A stretch of DNA of 64,000 nt from JBBATK01 sp046297095 (GTDB lineage Bacteria > Bacteroidota > Ignavibacteria > Kapaibacteriales > NICIL-2), in assembly GCA_046297095.1 (NCBI GenBank), contig JBKCNS010000022.1:62001-126000 (forward strand), read 5' to 3'. Both the position numbers and the translations under genes were made by a program. Under the pieces are notes generated by a model. That model was not told the origin of the DNA. It searched no databases and worked only from the letters and a program-made list of their open reading frames with translations. Of the stretch, positions 50,582-58,999 are shown one piece after another (position 1 is the first letter of the stretch; the number at the start of each line of letters is the position of its first letter).

Positions 50582-51244
50582 ATGCGCTGGGGCGTAGGCA
50601 AAGGACGATTCAGAAATCTAACGGCAGTTGTACTGAGTGCGTTTCTTGCCATTCTGTTTTTAATCGTGTGGCAATTTGTTCGTCGCATCGAACCGCTCGC
50701 AATAGACAACACTCCGCAGGCAAGCACTGCCACCATTCAAGACCGCCTGCTTCATCCCCGCGAAGACTCACTCTTGCGCGTTACTGCCTCCAACCTCCGC
50801 GTACTCTGCGTGATAGCAGACTCCGTCAATACCGTATACAAAGAGGTTTTTCCGAAGAACTTTAAGCGGTCCCGAGATTGGAATCAAGATAGTTCCGATG
50901 CCCGGTTGCAGCTGGCTCACATGAAATGCCGCCAACAGGTGGCACGTGTGTTGAACGCACAGTATATGCCCTTTGCCACCTACAATTATTGTCAACAAGT
51001 AGTGATAGCTGTGCTTGGCGAGAAGTATAAGCAGGCGTTGCCGGCAGCGCTCCAAACTTCGGAATCGGCAGAAGCTGCGATGACAACTATTCGCTCGCGA
51101 GTGGTGGGTGTGAGCGAAGGTGAACGAGAGCTCGTGATGGAAGTGGCAGAATATCTTGAACCCCGCTTACAGCCATTCTTGATAGGCTTAACCGGTGATG
51201 ACGTGCAATTTCACTCCACAACAACGGAGCAAGCAAAACCCTGA
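50582..51244 (+). CDS. Membrane-anchored hypothetical protein
   Basis: A 220-residue protein from the ATG at 50582 (MRWGVGKGRFRNL). Residues about 14-33 form one membrane helix (TAVVLSAFLAILFLIVWQFV) with the rest probably outside the cytoplasm and helical. No family is recognised. Its stop overlaps the receptor's ATG by 1 bp (TGATG), so the two are likely co-translated. An earlier frame start at 50480 would reach into the ftsY end. Co-conserved link with the receptor suggests an accessory membrane role. Confidence 0.7.
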   Translation: MRWGVGKGRFRNLTAVVLSAFLAILFLIVWQFVRRIEPLAIDNTPQASTATIQDRLLHPREDSLLRVTASNLRVLCVIADSVNTVYKEVFPKNFKRSRDWNQDSSDARLQLAHMKCRQQVARVLNAQYMPFATYNYCQQVVIAVLGEKYKQALPAALQTSESAEAAMTTIRSRVVGVSEGERELVMEVAEYLEPRLQPFLIGLTGDDVQFHSTTTEQAKP

Positions 51245-53298
51245 TGGTCACACGTCTCACCCGGTGGACAATTATTACACGTGGCCTCGCTTTGTGCGCT
51301 ATCGGTGTCCTCAGCACCGCGTGCACGTTGAGCGCAGCGGAATCGGTGCATGTTCTTTTAAGAGCATCTACAGCCCGCACTGCGAATGCCGATCAACTGT
51401 CCGACTCTACACAAACGGTAGATTCTGCTCAAACCTCAGACCCGCAAGTATCATTGTTTACTATTCCTGCCGGGCACGGGAGCCTGCCTGTGGATTCAGC
51501 ATCCATATGGAAGACAATTTCGAAGCGTGATATTCAGATGTGGTACTACACCGGCTACAGCGATCTTCTCGAGCTTCTTGTGCCGGTGTTTCCTCAATCA
51601 ATGGGATATCACGGGCAGCCACACGGCATGCGGGCCTTTGGCGGCGGTATGCGGGATAATGCACTTTTGTTCAATGGCAGGCCAATGAATGATTTGCGTA
51701 CCGGCGCCATGAACATGGGGCTGTACTCTCCGGAGGACATGGAGCGCGTGCAGATACTGGCCGGCTCTGCCGCTGTTATCTTGGCGGATCAATCGTCCGG
51801 ACTTGCACTCAATATCCAAGAGCCGCTGCACAATACCAAAGGTCCGTACTCACGTTTGTGGTACGCCGACGGCGCCAATAATTACTATGCTTCCGATGGC
51901 ATTCTCTCTCAGAATATTGCGCCGAATCTCAACGTGACATTCGGCTTTAAGCGCGAGGCGGGCGACGGCCGCTTCGATAATCAATGGTTGGATGTTTGGA
52001 ACGTACGGGGAAGAATTCGTTGGATGCCTTCCGCGCATACCGTTGTCTCGTTAACCGAAAATTTTAGCAATCATGCTTCGGGTAGCAACGGCGGAGTGAA
52101 TACCGCAACAAGCACAGACATCAACGACGAAGTAACGGCAACGGTACTGCTTCCCAATGCCAACGACCGTATTCTGCGCCACGATCTCACACTGAGCCTG
52201 ACATCATCGGCAGACTCTACCATGCAATCCGTGCTGCGCGCATCGGCGTTTTACTCCCACGCACGTTCTGAAATCTCGCGATCAGCAGACATGATCATTG
52301 GCTCGGACTCCTCGCTTATACAGCGATCCACCGCTATACGCACGGGTCTTAACGGCACGTGGCAGCAGCACCTGCTTGGTGGTGTAGCATCTACCATTGG
52401 TGCCAACCTGGAATACATAAGCAACGGCCAAACAGAGTACGCGGAAAATCTTGATCAACTTCGAGCTTCTGCCTTTGGGTATTGCGCTTTTACCGTGCAG
52501 CCCGGCGCTGAGCTTCGCGGCGGTGCGCGTGTGCACTATGCGGGGGCGCAAACGGTACTCTCGGCGGGCGTTTCCGCTCACATGTCGTTGAGTGAGCACA
52601 TCAATGCAGTGCTGGATGTATCTCGCAGCGCTCGCGCGGCTACTGCGGCCGAGGGAATCGGGCTCAGTCCGGGGCCTAATCCGAGGCTTAATCGGGAGGA
52701 ATCGCTATTGGCCCTGGCGCGAGTGGTATGGCGCAGAGAAGGGCAGAGTATTGAAGTTGGCGCTTTTGCTCGTCGCGCAGCGAATGTACTGCTCTCGAGT
52801 GTTCGCTATGATACTTCCGGAGTTATACCCATAGGATCCAGGGTGTACACGGCGCCCTCGCAGCAAAGCATCGGGGGGCATATCCAAAGCACGTTCGCCC
52901 TGATGAAGGATATATGGCTGGATGCCTCGGTACAGTCTGCCATGGTTACCAGGGGCGATTCTTCGGTGAAGGTGCTTCCTTCTGTATACAGCATGTTTAG
53001 TCTGCGATATACCAAAACCATAGGAACGTCTGTTCTTAGTGCCGGCATTAGCGCTCGCTGGCGTTCGGAGTTTAGCGGAGAAACCTTTGTTCCCATGAAC
53101 TGGATGACCCCCGATGCCGCGGTCAGCCAAGCAGCTGCCATTGGTGGACCCGATCTTTTTGCCGGCGCAAAACTGGGAAATGCGTGGATTAAGCTGCGTT
53201 TTCAGAATGTTCTGTCAAATAGCTTCACCACAGTCTCAACTTTTCCCGTTCCCGTCCGAAACTTCTCTTTAAGTGTGGCCTGGTCCTTCTTCGATTAA
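51244..53298 (+). CDS. TonB-dependent receptor-like outer-membrane protein
   Basis: A 684-residue outer-membrane protein. A signal segment (LALCAIGVLSTACTLSAA) with a possible lipobox-like Cys is followed by a plug domain (MRAFGGGMRDNALLFNGRPM, YSPEDMERVQILAGSAAVI) and a long beta-barrel that ends SLSVAWSFFD, the classic terminal Phe-x-x pattern. It looks like a TonB-dependent receptor, but the classical TonB box is not obvious. The ligand is unknown. It is coupled to the membrane protein gene before it. Confidence 0.84.
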   Translation: MVTRLTRWTIITRGLALCAIGVLSTACTLSAAESVHVLLRASTARTANADQLSDSTQTVDSAQTSDPQVSLFTIPAGHGSLPVDSASIWKTISKRDIQMWYYTGYSDLLELLVPVFPQSMGYHGQPHGMRAFGGGMRDNALLFNGRPMNDLRTGAMNMGLYSPEDMERVQILAGSAAVILADQSSGLALNIQEPLHNTKGPYSRLWYADGANNYYASDGILSQNIAPNLNVTFGFKREAGDGRFDNQWLDVWNVRGRIRWMPSAHTVVSLTENFSNHASGSNGGVNTATSTDINDEVTATVLLPNANDRILRHDLTLSLTSSADSTMQSVLRASAFYSHARSEISRSADMIIGSDSSLIQRSTAIRTGLNGTWQQHLLGGVASTIGANLEYISNGQTEYAENLDQLRASAFGYCAFTVQPGAELRGGARVHYAGAQTVLSAGVSAHMSLSEHINAVLDVSRSARAATAAEGIGLSPGPNPRLNREESLLALARVVWRREGQSIEVGAFARRAANVLLSSVRYDTSGVIPIGSRVYTAPSQQSIGGHIQSTFALMKDIWLDASVQSAMVTRGDSSVKVLPSVYSMFSLRYTKTIGTSVLSAGISARWRSEFSGETFVPMNWMTPDAAVSQAAAIGGPDLFAGAKLGNAWIKLRFQNVLSNSFTTVSTFPVPVRNFSLSVAWSFFD

Positions 53299-53462
53299 CA
53301 CTCGATGAGCACCGGTATCACCCATCTCCAACGGCACACCTCAGGAAGAGCAGTCGAATCTGAAAAAAAATGTGCGATAAGCATACGGAATCAGCAAGCG
53401 TACAGAGATAAAGGTATGATCCTTTGCTCGTTACATTGTTCACTTCTTGATTCATTTTTTGT

Positions 53463-53957
53463 ATGCAACCTCATCGCGACACAGACGCACTGCGTAAAGC
53501 GACAGAGATATACGAGCAAGCGTATCGCTTGCAGATGAATGGGAAAGTTGCGGAAGCAATCAAGTACTATCAGCTCTCGCTGGAAACCTACGAGACCTCG
53601 GAAGCACGTACCTTTTTGGGATGGGCGTATTCCTTTTTAGGAGACTATGAGCGGGCAATTGAGGAGTGCTTTCTTGCCATTGATATCGATCCCGACTACG
53701 GAAATCCTTACAACGACATCGCCGCGTATTTGATTTATCTGGACAAATACGATGAAGCAGAGTTTTGGCTTCAACGAGCATTGCGCGCTCAGCGCTACGC
53801 ATCACGGCATTACGCGTATTACAATCTTGGTCGCGTGTACGAACGTCAGGGTAAATGGTTCAAGGCTCTGGCTCAATACCAACAGGCCGTCACCATCGAC
53901 CCCTCGTACAACATGGCTGCACTGGCATTGCTGAATCTTCAAGCGAAGATGAACTAG
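53463..53957 (+). CDS. Tetratricopeptide repeat protein
   Basis: A 164-residue cytoplasmic protein made of about four TPR units (YEQAYRLQMNGKVAEAIKYY, ARTFLGWAYSFLGDYERAIE, NDIAAYLIYLDKYDEAEFWL, YNLGRVYERQGKWFKALAQY). TPR proteins form protein-binding scaffolds. No partner is indicated. It is preceded by a 160-bp gap without a clear promoter and is convergent with glyA. Confidence 0.85.
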   Translation: MQPHRDTDALRKATEIYEQAYRLQMNGKVAEAIKYYQLSLETYETSEARTFLGWAYSFLGDYERAIEECFLAIDIDPDYGNPYNDIAAYLIYLDKYDEAEFWLQRALRAQRYASRHYAYYNLGRVYERQGKWFKALAQYQQAVTIDPSYNMAALALLNLQAKMN

Positions 53958-53980
53958 AGCAACAAGGCAGCTACGCTCCT

Positions 53981-55396
53981 TTACTGCTTAGACGACGCCT
54001 TCTTCATTTCCTCGCCAACTTTGCTGAGCACCGAGCCAACGTTACCAACCAAGTGCTTCACAGCGCCCTCAACCGTGGTTTTTAGATCCGCCATGGGATT
54101 GTCGAATTCGGCGTACAATGGGAAGGTGCGGCAGAAGTCACGCACTTCACTCTTTACCGATGCTTTTACCGATTCACTGGATACATCGGTCAGCACTTTA
54201 TCGATGAATGATGCTATCTGGCGCATGTCCGGCTCTTTCATTCCTCGCGATGTCATTGCAGCAGTACCAAGGCGAATACCCGAGGTAATTAACGGGGATT
54301 GAGTGTCGTAGGGAACGGCGTTCTTATTACAGGTAATGCCTGCCTCATCCAGTGAATTCTCTGCCAGTTTGCCCGTCAGATTCTTGTTTCGCAAATCAAC
54401 CAGCATCAAGTGATTGTCGGTGCCGCCACTGCAGATATCGTATCCTTTATCTATAAGTGCTGAAGCCAATGCTTGTGCATTGCGCACCACTTGCTTTGTG
54501 TATTCATCGAAGGCTGGCGTAAGGCACTCGCCAAAGGCAACGGCCTTTGCGGAAATAACATGCATGAGCGGGCCGCCTTGAATGCCCGGCATCACCATAG
54601 AATCCAGGAGCTCGCCCATAAGCTTCACACGTCCCGACTTGGGAGCTACCTGACCAAAGGGATTCTCATAATTTTTACCCATCAGAATCACGCCGCCACG
54701 AGGACCGCGTAGGGTTTTGTGTGTTGTGGATGTAACAACGTCGCAGTAGGGAACGGGGCTCATGAGTCGGCCTTTGGCAATAAGTCCGGCCGGATGCGCA
54801 ATGTCTGCCAGTAGAAAGGCGCCAACGGAATCGGCGATCTCTCGGAATGCTTTGAAGTCTATCTCCCGTGAATACGCGCTTGCACCAACAGTGATCATCT
54901 TCGGGCGATGCTCTTTGGCAAGTTCCGCTACACGGTTGTAGTCTATAAGTCCGGTTGCTTTGTCCAGTCCGTAGGGAACGAACTTGTACATGCGGCCCGA
55001 GAAATTCACCGGAGAGCCGTGAGTAAGGTGACCTCCGTGAGAGAGGTCCATACCCAGAACGGTGTCGCCGATATTCAGATAGCTGAAATACACGGCCATG
55101 TTCGCGCCACTGCCGCTATGCGGTTGCACATTGGCATACTCGGCGCCGAACAATGTCTTGATGCGGTCTATGGCCAAATTCTCCGCAACGTCTACCCATT
55201 CGCAGCCTCCGTAATATCTCTTTCCGGGATAGCCCTCGGCATACTTGTTCGTCAGTATGCTGCCCTGAGCCTCCATCACCGCAAGTGATGTAAAATTCTC
55301 GCTGGCAATCAACTCAATCTTATCGCGCTGACGATTGTACTCGCCGGCAAGGACGTTATAGAGTTCGGGATCGGAGTTCTGAACGTGTGAATACAT
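53981..55396 (-). CDS. glyA: Serine hydroxymethyltransferase with C-terminal extension
   Basis: A 471-residue PLP enzyme that interconverts serine and glycine with folate. It has IELIASENFTSLAVMEAQGS, GSGANMAVYFSYLNIGD, the PLP-lysine region TSTTHKTLRGPRGG and TSGIRLGTAAMTSRG. The family core ends near residue 425; the remaining ~45 residues (ADLKTTVEGAVKHLVGNVG, then a Ser/Lys tail) form an amphipathic helix not usual for bacterial GlyA. A strong TATTTTTG element lies 133 bp upstream. It links by pathway to gcvT at 4276. Confidence 0.94.
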   Translation of the reverse strand: MYSHVQNSDPELYNVLAGEYNRQRDKIELIASENFTSLAVMEAQGSILTNKYAEGYPGKRYYGGCEWVDVAENLAIDRIKTLFGAEYANVQPHSGSGANMAVYFSYLNIGDTVLGMDLSHGGHLTHGSPVNFSGRMYKFVPYGLDKATGLIDYNRVAELAKEHRPKMITVGASAYSREIDFKAFREIADSVGAFLLADIAHPAGLIAKGRLMSPVPYCDVVTSTTHKTLRGPRGGVILMGKNYENPFGQVAPKSGRVKLMGELLDSMVMPGIQGGPLMHVISAKAVAFGECLTPAFDEYTKQVVRNAQALASALIDKGYDICSGGTDNHLMLVDLRNKNLTGKLAENSLDEAGITCNKNAVPYDTQSPLITSGIRLGTAAMTSRGMKEPDMRQIASFIDKVLTDVSSESVKASVKSEVRDFCRTFPLYAEFDNPMADLKTTVEGAVKHLVGNVGSVLSKVGEEMKKASSKQ

Positions 55397-55528
55397 GATA
55401 GTCGTAAAAGTTTGGTAGTGACGTTGAAGGAACTTTGTTGTTTCAACGATAATGCACTCATTGAAACAACTCCTGTACTGACGGTAGCAAGCCCGGTTGA
55501 TTGTCCCTTAACTGCTCCGCACGAGTGG

Positions 55529-55536
55529 CAAAAATA
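55529..55536 (-). promoter_or_regulatory. Candidate -7 promoter element (TATTTTTG) for glyA
   Basis: TATTTTTG on the minus strand matches TAnnTTTG exactly. The leader to the glyA ATG would be about 125 nt. Confidence 0.45.
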
Positions 55537-55573
55537 CTGCGCGCACGTGGCGTGGCGCATCAGCCGATAGCGA

Positions 55574-56506
55574 TTATTGCTTCACTACTCTCAGCCACTC
55601 TTGGCGTCTGCCGTCGTTGATACACACTGAGTAGACCCCGGGCACCAGGCCTTCGATGTTTAGGGGCACACTGCATCCGGGCCGACGTTGAAGACTGAGC
55701 GAATACATCTGGGCACCAAGCACTGTGTACACGCGAATGTTCACGTCTTGTTCGGATGCGTCCGGCGAGAACGATACAACAATGTCTGTTCCGGTCACGG
55801 GGTTGGGATAAATCCTTGAAGAGGACTCATGAGAATATTCTTGAACAGAACTGACTGCGTTCTCCGAGCATGAACACGCGCCGTTGTTGTCGGCAGCTTC
55901 GATGATGCACGAAAGCGTGGTTTCTCCAACAGTTTGACCTACAAACACAATCCACAGCGGAGTCTGCACGGGACGGCTCGGCAGAGACATACCCAGCGCG
56001 GCAGTCTGCACCTTAGCTTTGGGGAAACGCTGCATGTACGAGATATAGTCGGGATTGGCTGCCACTTTTTGCAGCATCACGTCCGAGTCCATGAAGGTTG
56101 CGGGCAAGGCGGTGTCTACGCGAATGGGTACACCCGGCAAGTCCGGAATAGGCGCCGGCACCGCAAGAAAAAACAACGGCTTCACCACGGCGTACGAGCC
56201 GGAGGAATCGACGTTGTTGATGCGCTGCGCAAATCGGTAACCCCAAAAAGCAGCAGTGCCCTTATTCATGTTGATATTTACGGCGCTCTTCAGATTCGCC
56301 GGCAAGAAACTGCCAAAGAAGGTAGTATCGCCAAGTGTGGCAATGGATGTCAGTACGCCTCCGGTAAAGCCGCCGGATTTTGCACTGGACACAGCAGTAG
56401 ATTTACCTTCCGAAGCCTTGAAGGGTGTTAAAGTTTGTGCAGCCAGTGTTGCCGGTATCAATAACACCAAAACAAACCACGCGATGTTTGAGCGGGGAAG
56501 AAGCAT
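55574..56506 (-). CDS. Exported protein with type IX sorting domain
   Basis: A 310-residue secreted protein. A signal peptide (FVLVLLIPATLAAQ) is followed by a beta-rich region with two Cys-containing segments (IIEAADNNGACSCSENAV) and a classic sorting domain: RIYPNPVTGTDIVVSFSPD, VNIRVYTVLGAQMYSLSL, LVPGVYSVCINDGRRQEWLR. No known catalytic domain. Start at 56506 is preferred over 56626, which would add a leader before the signal peptide. A TAGTTTTG element is 67 bp upstream. Confidence 0.85.
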   Translation of the reverse strand: MLLPRSNIAWFVLVLLIPATLAAQTLTPFKASEGKSTAVSSAKSGGFTGGVLTSIATLGDTTFFGSFLPANLKSAVNINMNKGTAAFWGYRFAQRINNVDSSGSYAVVKPLFFLAVPAPIPDLPGVPIRVDTALPATFMDSDVMLQKVAANPDYISYMQRFPKAKVQTAALGMSLPSRPVQTPLWIVFVGQTVGETTLSCIIEAADNNGACSCSENAVSSVQEYSHESSSRIYPNPVTGTDIVVSFSPDASEQDVNIRVYTVLGAQMYSLSLQRRPGCSVPLNIEGLVPGVYSVCINDGRRQEWLRVVKQ

Positions 56507-56572
56507 AGGTATACGGGTTAGTATTGAAGAAAATGGGTTAACGGGGTAACGGCATACTACAACCGACCTGAC

Positions 56573-56580
56573 AAAACTAG
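56573..56580 (-). promoter_or_regulatory. Candidate -7 promoter element (TAGTTTTG)
   Basis: TAGTTTTG on the minus strand matches TAnnTTTG, 67 bp before the ATG of the sorting-domain protein at 56506. Confidence 0.45.
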
Positions 56581-56629
56581 CATTCGTAGCGGCAGCAAAA
56601 AGCCCTTTATGAGTACAAGCCCACACGTG

Positions 56630-56636
56630 TATTTTG
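56630..56636 (+). promoter_or_regulatory. Candidate -7 promoter element (TATTTTG) for the E1 gene
   Basis: gTATTTTGC, 89 bp before the ATG at 56725; divergent from the element at 56573. Confidence 0.35.
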
Positions 56637-56724
56637 CAGCTTCTTCATGAAGGTGCACCTCTGATTCGGGGTTCACTTTGGGTTGACAGCAACCATACCA
56701 CAACAACAACGGCACTTTACGATC

Positions 56725-58791
56725 ATGGTGTTTACCGAAAGCGACTGGCGCGCAATTGCAGCAACGGTCTTAGCATCCAGACGAATTGATGAAATAGAAG
56801 AAACAGAGCTTGCGCCCAAGGGACTGGTGACCTACCAGTTTTCTGCGCGCGGGCATGAACTTGCTCAGGTGTTGCTTGCTCATGCGTGCGATGATCCGCA
56901 CGACGGAGCCACGGTGTATTATCGCTCGCGTCCCTTTGTTCTGCATGCCGGCATGAGCCACGAGCAAGCCTTTAGTGGTCCGCTGGCCAGGGCAGGTAGC
57001 CGCAGCGGTGGCCGAGACATTGGAGTAGTGCATCACTTGGTACCTCTTGCCGACGGCGATAGAAGCATTACCGTGCTTCCGGCTTCGGGCGATGTAGGCG
57101 CGCAGTTTACTCCTGCGGCGGGTTGGGCTCAGGCAGCGCGGTACCGTTCCGAGGTAATGGCAGAAGAGTCGTGGGAACGTTCCATTGCCGTGTGTTTGAG
57201 CGGCGATGCCGCCGTGGCTACCAACGGTTTTTGGTCTGCCGTTACCATGGCCACAACCTTGCATTTGCCGGTGGTGTTCTTGGTGGAAGACAATCAGTTT
57301 GGAATTTCCGTGCGCGGTTCCTTTCAGACTCCCGGCGGTAATATTGCCCAGAACCTAAGCGGTATGAAGAACCTGCACATTTTGGAAGGAGACGGAGCAG
57401 ACCCGCAGCAGGCATCAACACTGGTCTCGGCCGCTGTGCAGTACGCTCGCACAGAGCGCGGTCCGGTATTGTTGCGCTTGTCGGTTCCGCGTTTGTGCGG
57501 CCACAGCGGTGCCGATAGCCAGAGTTACAAAAGCATCGAGGAAAAAGAGCAGGAGCAGCTACGTGATCCATTGCCTCGTCTAAAGGAATTCTGCCTTGCC
57601 ACGGGCGTGATGACGGAACAAGAATGGGATGCGATGGCTGCCAACGTGGAAACCAACGTTCGCGCTGCATGTGAGCGAGCATTGGCACAACCCGAGCCAA
57701 GCGCCGATACCGTGTTCGATCATGCGATGTACAATGGTCGTCTGGTGCAGCAAGTGGGTGGCCAGTATGCGGAAGGTATTCGCCCCCCGAAGGGAACACC
57801 CGTGCCGGAAGTTGGTCAGAGGGTAAATCTCATTGAGTCCGTAAAGCGAACCTTGCGCAGCGAATTGCGCTCGAACCCGCGCGTACTCGTGTTCGGCGAG
57901 GATGTTGGTGTAAAGGGGGGCGTGCATGGCGCAACGGTAGATCTTCAAACAGACTTCGGCGAAGAGCGTGTGTTTGATACATCGCTTTCGGAAGAGGGTA
58001 TCATCGGCCGCTCTATAGGCATGGCTTATGCGGGGCTGGTTCCCGTTCCGGAGATTCAATTCCGTAAGTACCTTGATCCCGCAATGGAACACATCAACGA
58101 CTGCGGCACAATTCGCTGGCGAACGAATAATTCTTTCGCGGCTCCGATGATTGTGCGTATTCCCGTGGGATATTCAAAGCGTACCGGCGATCCGTGGCAT
58201 AGCGTGAGCGGCGAGGCCATCTTTGCTCATACCATCGGCTGGCGCGTAGCTATTCCATCGAACGCGCGCGACGCTGCCGGATTATTGCGCACTGCTCTAC
58301 GCGGCAACGATCCCACCTTTTTCCTTGAGCATAGAAACCTGCTTGATACACCTGCCGGACGTGCGCCCTATCCGGGAGATGAATATGCGCTGGAGTTTGG
58401 TAAAGCCGCGCGTATTCGCGAGGGATCGCGGGCAACGGTTGTTACCTGGGGAGATATGGTGTACAGAGCAATGGAAGCGGTAGATCAATTGCAAGGCGAT
58501 ATAGATGTGCTTGATTTGCGCACCATTGTGCCGTGGGATGCAGATATGGTGATGGAATCGGTGCGACGTACCGGCAGGTGTTTGATCGTTCATGAAGATT
58601 GCATAACCGCCGGCTTCGGAGCCGAGATCAGCGCCCGAGTTACCGATGAGTGCTTCAACTATTTGGATGCTCCGGTTCGCCGCTGCGCTGTGGCCGACAT
58701 TCCCGTGCCATACAACAAAGGCCTGATGGCTGCCGTTGTGCCCACCACCGAGACCGTGATATCCGAATTGAAGGCTCTGCTGGCTTGGTAG
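56725..58791 (+). CDS. Fused alpha/beta E1 component of a 2-oxo acid dehydrogenase
   Basis: A 688-residue protein in which the alpha (residues ~1-330) and beta (~360-688) E1 subunits are joined. The alpha half has FSARGHELAQVLLAH and the TPP segment SGDAAVATNGFWSAV, where the common GDG reads GDA, then VEDNQFGISV. The beta half has LVFGEDVGVKGGVHGATVDL and EEGIIGRSIGMAYAGL. It decarboxylates a branched-chain or other 2-oxo acid and passes the acyl group to E2. The ATG at 56725 is preferred over a TTG at 56683. No E2/E3 genes adjoin. Substrate uncertain. Confidence 0.9.
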   Translation: MVFTESDWRAIAATVLASRRIDEIEETELAPKGLVTYQFSARGHELAQVLLAHACDDPHDGATVYYRSRPFVLHAGMSHEQAFSGPLARAGSRSGGRDIGVVHHLVPLADGDRSITVLPASGDVGAQFTPAAGWAQAARYRSEVMAEESWERSIAVCLSGDAAVATNGFWSAVTMATTLHLPVVFLVEDNQFGISVRGSFQTPGGNIAQNLSGMKNLHILEGDGADPQQASTLVSAAVQYARTERGPVLLRLSVPRLCGHSGADSQSYKSIEEKEQEQLRDPLPRLKEFCLATGVMTEQEWDAMAANVETNVRAACERALAQPEPSADTVFDHAMYNGRLVQQVGGQYAEGIRPPKGTPVPEVGQRVNLIESVKRTLRSELRSNPRVLVFGEDVGVKGGVHGATVDLQTDFGEERVFDTSLSEEGIIGRSIGMAYAGLVPVPEIQFRKYLDPAMEHINDCGTIRWRTNNSFAAPMIVRIPVGYSKRTGDPWHSVSGEAIFAHTIGWRVAIPSNARDAAGLLRTALRGNDPTFFLEHRNLLDTPAGRAPYPGDEYALEFGKAARIREGSRATVVTWGDMVYRAMEAVDQLQGDIDVLDLRTIVPWDADMVMESVRRTGRCLIVHEDCITAGFGAEISARVTDECFNYLDAPVRRCAVADIPVPYNKGLMAAVVPTTETVISELKALLAW

Positions 58792-58999
58792 GTTGCATGC
58801 CGTAGACATGAGTGATGTTGGGGAATAAACACGGGAAATAATGACGGGGCAATGCACTGCCGTTGCCTGTGTATTGTGTTGTATGTTGCAGAGTCTTAAC
58901 TCATTGGTACATGTTCCGCAACCGCGGTTCATGCCAGGGGAGCATACGCTTCCACGTACAACAATTCCTGCCCTTGCTTACTTTTTTCCGAGGCGCTTT

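Noticed and set aside
53305..53538. 77-codon plus-strand frame before the TPR gene
   Set aside because: Overlaps the TPR gene start in another frame and has no domain or ribosome-binding site.
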